Of a stretch of 64,000 nt of DNA, positions 49,301-58,728 are shown in pieces (the first letter of the stretch is position 1; each line of letters begins with the position of its first letter). The position numbers were made by a program, and so were the translations under genes. The stretch is taken from assembly GCA_907165065.1 (NCBI GenBank), contig OU015525.1, positions 48,781,037 through 48,845,036 of the forward strand, written 5' to 3'. The notes under the pieces were generated by a model. It was not told the DNA's origin and ran no database searches. It saw only the letters and a list, made by a program, of their open reading frames with translations. Source of the stretch: Caprimulgus europaeus (lineage: Eukaryota; Chordata; Aves; Caprimulgiformes; Caprimulgidae).

Positions 49301-52014
49301 GTGTCTCTGAATAAACAGCTCTCAGACCAGTTCTCCCCAATCTCTTCCACTGCTGCTGCCTCAGGCTCTGGGTTTTTTGCCTGCTATGGCCAGCTGCTTC
49401 CTCACTGGTTGGATCCTCTGCCACGGCCCAGGCTGCCTCGGGGGTGGCGAGGGATCACCTCCACTGGGGCCAGCCAGGCTCTCCTGGCTGCATGCATGCC
49501 TGTGGTTTATCTGCCTGATGGGCCTGGGCAGCAAGGCAGAGCTGCTCTTCTCTTCTCACTTTCTCATCTTTCCCTCGCTTCTCCAGCAACGGTGACCTGC
49601 ATCACCTTGCCTGAGTGCATCGGCTTTGCTACCCCCAGGACCTGGTGCAAGCAGCTGTAATCAGGTGTTCTGCCCAGCTCCTGCTGTTTTTGAGTTTATC
49701 ACTGCTTATCTTCCCAGCTGTTCCCATGACTATTGATAGCACAACACCCAGAGGCGAGGCACTGTGCTTCCTCAGGTCTAGGCTTTCATGGGGTTACGTC
49801 TGAACAGCAGTGTACAGATCGGGGCTGCTCCAGCAACATTACAGATCCCTGGTTTTAGTTGTGGATATGTCTAACTCTTCAAGATGCAAGGGAAGGGGTA
49901 TATACAGCACACAGAAGCCTTGAAATTGACCACTAATACTCCAAACTCTGTGGTCAAGGGAGCTGCTGGTCTAGGTCAGTGCCCTGCTGTGTTTTCAGTG
50001 GGGCTGTTGTGGGGCTGCCCCCACCTAGTGCCCTGCAGGAATCCCTTTGGTACTTCCCCTTGAGGTCACCCCTCCCAAGGAACAGATTTCGCTAATGATG
50101 TTGATAATTGAGGATTTTTAGTTCCACCTCCTCAGTAAAAGAGCCTGGGGTTTATTTAGCATGAGAAGGGGCTGAGAAGCATTTCATGGGTCGCAATGAA
50201 TGGCTGAGACCATCGCTCAGTGATACAAAGGTCACAGAAGATGGTGGGAGACAGACAATTCTGGCAATTCTAGGAAGCTTTCTGGAGTGTAATGGAAAGT
50301 TCTCACTGGGGCTGGCCCCAGGTCTCCCGATGTAAGCTGTGGGAGTCCCGTCTGCCAGGTGGAACCTGGAGCTCCAATTTGTACGTACACAACCAACACT
50401 CAGAAGAAATATTAAACATCCTCCCTGCTCTGAAAAATGCTAAAATCAGAATCTGTTAAATCAGAAGTGTTCACAAAGCAGGAAGTTTATTGAATTATCA
50501 TTATGGAAACTGCTTTTGTAAAGAAAGTGTCATGACTGTCAAACTATTCTGCTTAATTGAAGTGCCAGTAAATTAGGGCTACTGATATTTTATGAAAACT
50601 GAAGTCTAAATTAAATTTTTACAAAAAAAATCAGACTAAAATATTCAGCTTTATCCATACTGTGTTGTTCTTGGGCTAGTAGTGTATGCAAAATTTTTGA
50701 GAGCTGACTTTGTGATAGGAGAACATCTCAAAATCTCCAATCTTGACACAACAGGAAGTCTGTTTCCTAAATAGTCCGGTATGTGACACAGGAACACCAC
50801 AAGGCACTTTCCATCATCCTTTCTCCCAATTTTAAAGTCCTTTTTAACAACATGATGGTGTTAGACATTTTTCAGTGGAACTATTGTCAGAATCAACATT
50901 AGGAAAACTGCAGTATCCTTCCCAGCCTCTTGGAGCAACAACAAAATCACACTGAACAAGGAGGACTTTCAAACTGCATTTTGCACAGACAATATCTAGA
51001 TTTCCATACACAAAACTTCTTTCAATGGATCCAGTGTGGATTGGATTGCTGAAACTCTCCTTACCATGTGTAGAAATTCCCTTCAAACTAAAAAGCTGAG
51101 GCTGGGACAGGTAATATTGCCTCTGATGATTTATGAGTCTGAACTGAGTCTAATGCAAGGCTAGATCTGCCAGGTAATACTTTGGCTGCCTCCCCGCCTC
51201 CTCTCCGTGTGGAAAGCTTCCCTTCCTCTGTCAGGTCGGAGCACCTCACCACGCACAGGAGGATGGTGCATTTTTCTCTTCGAGATACAGTAGGTGATAC
51301 AGCTGGAAAGATTGCCTGACACCTACCTCCCAGTATGAAATCCTTCTTCAGTTGCCCAGAACTCAGTCAAACTTAAATATTAAAAAAGAATATCTTTTTT
51401 TCTTATATCAAGACAGAAAGTCAAGACTTCATACACTTTCATAAAGAAAGAGAAATTTCTTTCATCATGGAGAAAACCCCAGTCTGTGAACTCAGGACAT
51501 TTCACAGCAATGCTCCAGACCTGTGCCAACAGATTCTGACTCTAATTCAGGAAAGGCATCAGTTAATTTTGATTTCTCAGAGCTCTTTTCAGTTCTGTTG
51601 TCATAATTAGAAAGTCAACATTTACCCACATCTATCATGAGACCTAGGAAAACTATTAGTTGCAAACAGCTGATTTGTTGAATTTAGCTCTCTTTCCTGA
51701 TTGTGGTTGATCAACAACCACATTTTAATTTCTATTAATTTTACTCACTGTATAAATTCTTGTGTGACTTGTGCATGTGAATATATTTCAGCCTACAGAT
51801 TGGATACTGTATCAGTTTTTGTGAGTTGTAATTCACTATTCAGTTTGTACGTGAAGGATCATTTGAGTCCCAGTCTATTGTTTCTGGTCTCTAGGTAAAT
51901 AGTCTTCAAAAATATAAAGTGATTTCAAGTTGACTTCTGCAGACAATTTGGAAGCTTGTTGGAAACAAAATTCACAAGAGTATTTTTTTAATATAAATTT
52001 ATGAACAAATGTTT
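46335..52014. other. mostly AT-rich unique sequence, no gene
   Basis: A very AT-rich span at about 47380-47880 has no features. A GC-richer patch at 49300-49660 carries a 120-codon plus-strand open frame beside another open frame on the same strand; I regard both as chance. No repeat or exon was recognised in the rest. Confidence 0.45.
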
Positions 52015-52019
52015 CTCCT
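52015..52019. repeat. target-site duplication CTCCT, left copy
   Basis: These five bases, CTCCT, lie directly before the TG of the LTR and are repeated exactly at 53156-53160 after its CA. This marks the integration site. Confidence 0.9.
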
Positions 52020-53155
52020 TGTGGTGGGTTGACTCTGGCTGGATGCCAGATGCCCACCAAAGCCCACTCTATCACTCCCCCTCCTCAACTGGAGATGGTG
52101 AGAAAAATATAACGAAAGGCTTGTGGGTGGAGATAAGGTAAGAGAGAGATCACTCACCAGTTACTGGCATGGGATAAACAGATTTGACTTAGGGAACAAT
52201 GAATTTCAATTTATTACCAACCAGACAAGAGGATAATGAGAAATAAAACCTAATCTTAAAACATCTCCCCCCACCCCTCCCTGCTATCCGGGCTTAACTT
52301 CTCTTCCAATTTCCACCTCCTCCCCCCCAGCGGCACAGGGGGACGGGGAATGGGGGTTGGGGTCAGTTCCTCACACGTTGTTTCTGCCGCTCCTTCGTCC
52401 TCAGGGGGAGATCTCCTTCCCCTGCACCAGTGTGGAGTCCCTCTCACGGGAGACAGTCCTCCATGAACTTCTCCAATGTGAGTCCTTCCCATGACTGACA
52501 GTTCTTCACAAACTGCTTTAGCATGGGTCCTTTCCATGGGGTGCAGTCCTTCAGGAAGGGACTGCTCTAGCGTGGGTCACCCACAGGGCCACAAGTCCTG
52601 CCAGCAAACCTGCTCCGGCGTGGGCTCCTCTCTCCACGGGCTACAGGTCCTGACAGGAACCTGCTCCAGCGCGGGCTTCCCACGGGGTCACAGCCTCCTT
52701 CAGGCATCCACCTGCTCTGGCGTGGGGTCCTCCACGGGCTACAGGTGGTCATCTGCTCCACCATGGACCTCCATGGGCTGCAGGGGGACAGCCTACCTCA
52801 CCATGGTCTTCACCACAGGGTGCCGGGGAATCTCTGCTCCAGCACCTAGAGCACCTCCTCCCCCTCCTTCTTTACTGACTTTGGTGTCTGTGCAGGTTGT
52901 TTCTCTCACATCTTCTCACTCCTCTCTCCAAATGCAGTATCCTGTTTTTTTTTTTCTCTTCCTTTTTTTTTTCTTAATCATGTTATCACAGAGGCGTTAC
53001 TGATGGGCTTGGCCTTGGCCAGTGGTGGGTCCATCTTGGAGCCGGCTGGCATTGGCTGTGTCAGACATGGAGAAAGCTTCCGGCAGCTTCTCACAGAAGC
53101 CACCTCTATGCACCACCCTCCCGCTGCCAAAACCTTGCCATGCAAACCCAATACA
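52020..53155 (-). mobile_element. solo LTR of an avian endogenous retrovirus, about 1.14 kb
   Basis: It begins TGTGGTGGGTTGAC and ends AACCCAATACA, with canonical TG and CA ends and perfect CTCCT duplications on both sides. On the minus strand AATAAA (52210-52215) lies about 190 bases before the LTR end, suggesting minus-strand sense with U3 at the 53155 side. It includes segments known from a bird ERVL-like LTR family, such as GGCTTGGCCTTGGCCAG, CATCTTGGAGCCGGCTGGCA and CTTCTCACAGAAGCCACC. No gag, pol or env sequence adjoins it, so it is a solo LTR. The intact ends suggest it is fairly young. The family name is not certain. Confidence 0.93.
52562..52775 (-). repeat. internal about-50-base repeats of the LTR
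   Basis: CTGCTC followed by YRGCGYGGG-type sequence recurs at 52562, 52610, 52661, 52712 and, degraded, at 52753. Each is followed by TCC...CACGGG or a similar string, giving a period of about 50 bases. On the minus strand each unit reads CCC(A/G)CGC(T/C)(G/A)GAGCAG. Such internal repeats are part of this LTR family rather than a separate insertion. Confidence 0.7.
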
Positions 53156-53160
53156 CTCCT
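53156..53160. repeat. target-site duplication CTCCT, right copy
   Basis: Exact copy of the five bases at 52015-52019, directly after the CA end of the LTR. Confidence 0.9.
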
Positions 53161-54087
53161 ATATAAATGCATGCAAAAAACCCCTGGTGCATCCTACTGA
53201 AAGCAACAGAAATATTCTCACTGAAACAAAAAAGAATCCTGTGAAGTTCACTGTGGATAAAATGGGAGGAATTATTGTCCAATTAAATGGGTGGATGTTT
53301 TTGGTTAGTTTTTGTCTTCCTTGGCTTCTTAAAACTGATCTCCAGAAAGATTGTCCTTCTTTCCTCCCTCCTGCTGTTATTCACTCACCTGTAGGCATCT
53401 CTCTGGTTTCTTTTTTCCTATTCTTCCCAAATGACAGCATGGGGGAAGGCTGAGCTTTTAAAAAAACCCTCAACATTGCAATGCTATTTGAGAAATGCAA
53501 AAAGAACACAAAAAGAAGCTGCATATCTTTTCCCGAGGTATTCAAAAGTCTCTCGAACAGAGGGAAGCATCATGCTAAGTACAGCCCACCAGACACCCGC
53601 TGGTGCTCGCGTGTGGAGGGGACGCTACTGAAGACCAGCAACCCAAAGTCACTGCTGACTGCGGCCCCCGCTGAAACAGCTCCGCCCAGCTTGCCTGCCC
53701 AGGCATCGGTGGCTTTTAATGGCAAACACTGCCCATTTATTTTAGATGGTGGCATGAGATGGTGTTAATCCTGATCTTCTTTACGGTCTTCTCAGTGACT
53801 GCCAGGGTCTGTGAGGGAAGACATCTTCTGGTTAAGGAGCCCCTATGACACCCTACTATTGCCGTGTGCCGGGAAGCTTGGAAATGGCACTGGAACTGTT
53901 ATTTTGGAAACATCTTGTTTGAAAACATGTGTATGGGTGTGTATATACATACACCCCTATAGGAGCCAGAGCCGCGCCTCGGGCCTGTAACCTGGCAGAT
54001 CACTAACGGCAGCACCCGCTAGTTCCAGGGGCCACGAAAACATGGCGCAGTTAATAAATGATGTACAGCCTGTGTCTCCCGTTTTGC
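53161..54087. other. sequence upstream of the CpG island
   Basis: Mostly unique sequence whose GC content rises from about 53560. It contains a short palindrome-like segment around 53932-53960. A 20-codon open frame starts at 54042 in a good Kozak context (AACATGG) and ends at 54104 just inside the CpG island. It could be an upstream reading frame or chance. Confidence 0.4.
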
Positions 54088-54205
54088 CCCTCGCACCGCC
54101 ATGACAGCACTGTCGCCTGCACTCTGCCGCGGCACTCGGCTGCCTGCTCGGCCGAGGCTGTGCCGCTGGTGAGGCCGGGCCTGTGCTGGTGGCGGGGCAG
54201 GGGCT

Positions 54206-54371
54206 GTGCCGGTGAGGCCCGGTTCGTGTCGCTGGGGCCCAAGCTCTGCCGGCGGGGCCGGGTCCGTGCCGGCGGCGGGGCCGGGTCCGTGCCGGTGGCG
54301 GGGCCGTGGCCGTGCCGGTGAGGCCCGGTTCGTGCCGCTGGGGCCCAGGCTCTGCCGGCGGGGCCGGGGGC
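54206..54371. repeat. GC-rich tandem repeats in the CpG island
   Basis: Two nearly identical copies of about 60 bases start at 54206 and 54312 (period 106), both beginning GTGCCGGTGAGGCCCGGTTC. Between them a 23-base unit, GGGGCCGGGTCCGTGCCGG plus four bases, repeats three times from 54254, 54277 and 54300, the third copy being altered. This looks like local slippage or duplication within the promoter. The repeat makes several forward frames open by chance. Confidence 0.85.
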
Positions 54372-54404
54372 CGCGGGGCGGCCTGACGCCGAGAGCTGGG
54401 ACCC

Positions 54405-54418
54405 GTTGCTATGGCGAC
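54405..54418. promoter_or_regulatory. candidate RFX X-box overlapping the start codon
   Basis: GTTGCTATGGCGAC matches the perfect palindromic X-box GTTGCCATGGCAAC at 12 of 14 positions and keeps both half-site cores (GTTGC and GAC). X-boxes bind RFX factors and are typical of promoters of ciliary and motile-cilium genes. The ATG at 54411 lies inside the site. Occurrence within a CpG island supports function. A chance match in GC-rich sequence cannot be excluded. Confidence 0.45.
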
Positions 54419-54438
54419 GCCGGCAGAGCCGAGCCGCG
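54411..54438 (+). CDS. candidate first coding exon, unidentified gene
   Basis: An ATG at the downstream edge of the CpG island opens a 28-base frame (MATPAEPSR plus one base) and runs straight into the donor CGCG followed by GTAAGG at 54439. The start context GTTGCTATGG has G at +4 but lacks a purine at -3, so it is moderate. The frame would leave one base over (phase 1). Short first coding exons with an alanine/proline-rich N-terminus are common at CpG-island promoters. I do not recognise the protein. The overlapping X-box-like site hints at a ciliary gene, an inference from the regulatory motif only. A possible continuation with matching phase starts at 58464. Confidence 0.38.
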
Positions 54439-54503
54439 GTAAGGGAGCGCGGCCCTGCGAGCGATCGTATTGATTAAACGAGCTTTTTATAATACGTTTT
54501 TTA

Positions 54504-54505
<2 letters not shown>

Positions 54506-54534
<29 letters not shown>
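54506..54534. repeat. poly(T) run of 29
   Basis: Twenty-nine uninterrupted T are followed by AAGGTGG. Read on the minus strand it is a poly(A) tail-like run next to GC-rich sequence (54535-54830), which might be a retrocopy. Read on the plus strand it would be an unusually long pyrimidine tract before AAG. Confidence 0.9.
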
Positions 54535-54537
<3 letters not shown>

Positions 54538-57500
54538 GTGGAGGGGCAGTGGGGTTGGTGCCCACTACAAGCCATGCACGGGGAAAACACTGAATGGAGC
54601 TCCTATGGTGGGCGGCCATCAGGGCCCCTCGTCATTCCCAGCAGCATACAACCCGTCCTGCGTGGTTGTTCTTCTGGGTGAAGTCCCCCCTCTGCACCAC
54701 ACACAGTACATAAACCGTGTCCGCCCAGTGCTGGGCCCCCCGATGGCAGTGGGCTGCGAGGAGCGCGTGGAGGCAAAGTGAATTTGTTTTTGTGATGTTT
54801 AGGGGCAGCTCTCACCTGTGAGGCCACCCTCCAGCCCTGCTTGCCAGGTCTCCTAAGGACATTGTCAGTCTGTGGACGCTTCAGGTTGTCCCACAGAGAT
54901 TCCTTGGATGGCGGGACCTTCCTCCTGGAATAATGGCTCCTGTAATAGTCATTATCCTCAGCCTGACCTCAGCATGCAGGTGCAGTGACCTCCTCATAAT
55001 AACAGGACACCCCTCGCTCCCAAGCCTCACGACCTGCACAGGTGCGTGCATGGCTGTGTGGTCCTCTTGCCTCCCCCATCTTGGGAAAGTGGCACAGGAC
55101 AGTGCGGCAGTCTGCTGGTGGATCTGTTACTAAAGGAATTCATGCATCTTGCATCTTGAAGATGCATTATTAATGCCTGGACAAATCACATCAGGTGGAG
55201 CTCAGCAAGTCCCTGGCACTGCAAAAAGGAACAAAGACTGGTTCTACAAGAGAGAAAAGGATGAGACAAATTATAACAGCTGGGAGTTTCATGTCAGTAA
55301 GATGGCATAAAAACAGAAATGCTAAAATTGTTTGCACATAAGGCGAGTTTGTATTTTTATTTGGACGGAAATTACACATTGCACTGTGAAGAAGATACTT
55401 TAATTGTATCCTAATAAACATCGCATTGTTGGGCATCTTTGAATTACATGGCAAACTGGGCCAGCTTGCTGGCATCCAAATTACATCCAAGCACAGTTTT
55501 ATTTAGTATCTGGAAAGGGCTATAAAGACGGGATTTGCTAGCAGAGGGCCTACTTCTCATCTCCTTGGAGTCAATGGCAAAACTCCCATTCGCTTCAGCA
55601 GTAACAGGATCAGGCCAGAGTTTGTAGCCAGTTTCCAAAAGGAAGGAGGCAACACTGTCTGCAAGAGCACATGGGAAGGCACAGACCCCAGCCTCCTGGG
55701 CAGAGAGCAATAGTTCTTCATCTCTCTAACTCTTGATAAGAAGATCTAATTTGTGCGGCACAGGCTTTGATGCCAGCTAATATTTTTGTCCCCATGGTGC
55801 AAGTACTTAATCGAAATCTGGGCCTTGCTGGCATCATTGCATTAGGAAGGGAAGAGGATGATAGTTACCCAGGTTTTCTTTTGGAACAGCCCTGTTTATT
55901 TACAGAGTATACACACAAAGTGCTATTACAGCAAAGCAGGAACAAGCAAGGTAGTTTCTAGTTTGGAAGTATAAGTCTCTTTTTAGTGAGCACTCAGCTA
56001 GAAAGAACTATATTTTGGTTTCACCCTATAATAATGCACCATTGCTTATTACTCTAGCAGGTGGCTTTTCCAATGTCTTCTCTTTCCTCATTGTTTTTCA
56101 CTCCCTCACACATCCACCTACAAGCATACAAACCCCCAGCTGTTTTACTTACAATCTTCACCCAGGAAAACTGCTGTGTCTGCTCTCCACTCCTGACCTT
56201 TCTGCTCTTGCCTTGTCAAGATGAGCCATGCTCTGGGCACTGACTTCAGTTGTTTCTGGTGCCAGTAAGTTAAAGGGCACTTAATTGTTGTCCCAGTTAG
56301 TCTTTTAAAAAGTTCATTAAAAAATTTTTGACTTTCACCCACCCCGTGTTTTGTGATTGCCATTTCAGCACATCAGTGCATTATTTTTTACTTCAGACTG
56401 ACTGACTGAAAGGCAGTATCTTCTTTTCTAAGAGCCTCTAAGGGCACACTGGTAATTTGTGTTTAGCTTACAAAAAACCCCAAAACACTTCCACACATCT
56501 TCTACCAGCTTCCCAATTTTTTCTCCCCCAATACATGACTCTATAGGATTTCTATCAAAACTAGTTATCTAAATTTAAAAAAACCACAAGTGATCAAAGT
56601 ACTTGAAAAGAGCCTGAAGTAATTTTTTTATCACTAAAACAATATGAAATGCATTTCCACTAAGTCACTAGAAACAGATCTAGTCCCTGGTATGAAGTGG
56701 AGAGAGAAGAGTGTGTGTTAGGCATCCACATGAGACAGTAGGAGATTACTGAGATATCTCTAGCCACTACTATAGTGATAATCACTCCTTCGGAGCAAGA
56801 GATCAAGTTCTCCAAGTAGTAGAACCCAGTGGGGAGAGGGAAAATGAGAAAGGACAAAACAGGCAGTTTTCACTATAGCGAAAAGTAAAAAATGTGTCTC
56901 TCTAATTCTTTAATACATTGGCAAGTTGATAGTAGTAACCTTGTTTTGCCAGAATGCAATGGATGAGTGAAGACCATGACAGAGGAGCCCTGGTGTGAGG
57001 GTTATGTACAGGTAGGCATGTGCTGAGGAGGCTGTGGGGTTATAGATTACCTACACCCAGTGAGGAGATGGGTCTGTGGTTGGTGAGAACATCTGCTCAG
57101 TGCTCACAGACAACCAAAAATGTAATGTTAGTACATAAAAGGAAAGGACTCAAGAATAACACTTCAAACATTTAACATACTGTCATGTAAGGGGGTGAAG
57201 CATCATGGCATACAGCACTGTGTTCAGGATTAGTCAAGCACTATTGAGACAAGTTAGTTATTGGGAAACAGAGAAGATCATGGTCCACACATCAAAAAGG
57301 AATGAAAGCATAGGGAGGCTTTGTGAAAAGATAACCTGCAAAGATTAGGCTGTTTAGATGTGGCAGCTCTTAAGTAAGGAGTCTTTAGTCACCCTTCCTT
57401 GGGTTCGAAGAACAGCAGGGCACTTAAGGCATCTAGAGAAGTCTTTTCCTGAAGATTGTGCACACAGACACGTGGCATTTGCTGTGCTACTCGAGGCCCA

Positions 57501-58463
57501 AGCAGAGTTAAAGCACTCTCATCAATACCTCTGTTGCCTTCAGTAAAACTCTTGTTTATTAGACCCGAAGTGTGTCTTCTGCTCATTGCCTAAATTCTGA
57601 AAAGAGAATTTTATTTTATTAAATAGCAGACTAATGATTTCTAGCATATTAAAAAGGGGCATTTTTCCAAAGCTACTTCTTTATAATCTGTCTGTTAAAT
57701 AAAAATCTTCCTGGCATCCTAAAGGAAATAACATTCTATTTAAACATGTTACCTGCTGATCTACTAGAGAAGCAGGCCAGCAGCTTTTTTGTTTGGTTTG
57801 TGTATGCATGTGTGTGTGGTTGTTTCATGGCTCCTGGGTAATGTTATCCATATTTTTCTGTTTGGAGAATCACTTTTCCCTACGCACTCACCAACCAACA
57901 TGAAACCACCTAATTATATTTTCATAATCATGATTAAAAACCATCTAAATTATCCTGCTTGATGTACTCAAAGAGTTTGTTGATTGCTTTTTGATGTGTA
58001 TTAGAGCTTTTTGCAGAGCCACATCAAATGGTTTGCTCCACAATGAAAAAAAATCTTGTAATATACATATGCACATCTTTTTTTTTTAAAAAAATATATT
58101 CTGCTAATTAAGCTACATCAAAACCAAGTCTATCACCATGAAATAATTGTGTAAGAGCTACTCACCTATTACAAGAACATTAATTTCCACTTTACTTTAA
58201 AAAAAAAAAAATCGATTTTATCTTATACAAGGAAATTCAGCCTTTCAAAGCCTCAAAGTCTCAAAGTGTTTTTCCACATCCATGGAGACTTAAATCTTGA
58301 ATACAAAATCAAGTTTTAGAATAGAAAACTCAAGTAAATAATATTTTAATGTAGAATATGCTCCTTCTGTATGGATCACAAATGTTTTAATTTTTTCCTC
58401 TGTGGTGTTGTCACGTCTTAAGTATGCCACACCAAATCTTGACAAAACTTCTGTCCACTGCAG
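54535..58463. other. sequence downstream of the CpG island
   Basis: If the candidate gene is real this would be its first intron. The GC-rich segment 54535-54830 is open on both strands (plus frame to 54781, minus frame 54603-54827) and ends in a T29 run on its left. The rest is AT-leaning, with A/T homopolymers near 58080-58100 and 58199-58211. No recent transposable element or clear exon was recognised. Confidence 0.4.
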
Positions 58464-58728
58464 CAAAGGGGTTGATAAGAGGAGGGAGAAGGGAGTTTGT
58501 ACAGTTTACATCTGATCCTGGGTTTGAGACTGATTCATGGCCCATTTTACCAGGAGACGAAGTGCAGATAGCTGTAGGTTTGGTGCAGGTCTGGTTAATT
58601 CTGAAGACTGTGTTCGGACAACATCATGCAGAGAGTCAAAATTTAGTGGAGACTGGGATTCCTCAAAGCCATGAAGGGCTTCATTAAGTCCGTCCATGAG
58701 CACACTGGAGTTAAGGTTTGCTTCATGG
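58464..58728. other. candidate exon, strand uncertain
   Basis: Plus strand: a good acceptor (CTTCTGTCCACTGCAG ending at 58463) is followed by a frame open to a TAA at 58685-58687. It enters in a phase compatible with the exon at 54411, with GTAGGT near 58570 as a possible donor. Minus strand: from 58728 a frame is open to a TAA at 58506, including LNEALHGFEESQSPLNFDSL. It has a donor-like CTG followed by GTAAAA at 58551, but its acceptor (GGTGCTGGACAG) has a poor pyrimidine tract. The minus-strand composition looks more protein-like; the plus-strand splice site is better. No family was recognised on either strand. Confidence 0.25.

Larger units (their letters stand above)
54088..54470 (+). 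promoter_or_regulatory. CpG island, likely gene promoter
   Basis: About 50 CpG dinucleotides occur within some 385 bases, in a window otherwise nearly empty of CpG. This is the hallmark of an unmethylated promoter island. It contains GC boxes of GGGCGG-like type (GGGGCGGCC near 54375) and tandem repeats. Its downstream edge coincides with an ATG followed by a splice donor (54411-54444), which gives the likely direction of transcription. A bidirectional promoter is possible. No TATA box was seen, as is usual for island promoters. Confidence 0.65.

Noticed and set aside
49298..49660. 120-codon plus-strand open frame in a GC-richer patch
   Set aside because: A second plus-strand frame is open over the same bases, the composition is low-complexity, and no splice or promoter signals frame it.
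52256..52537. 93-codon minus-strand open frame
   Set aside because: It lies within the LTR on its sense strand; it is part of the LTR transcript region and not a separate gene.
52491..53003. 170-codon plus-strand open frame with repeated S/G-rich segments
   Set aside because: It lies wholly within the solo LTR and owes its length to the LTR's internal 50-base repeats; the frame is antisense to the inferred LTR orientation.
54206..54442. 78-codon open frame in the CpG island
   Set aside because: It follows the GC-rich tandem repeats, is low-complexity (G, R, P) and is out of frame with the ATG that precedes the splice donor.
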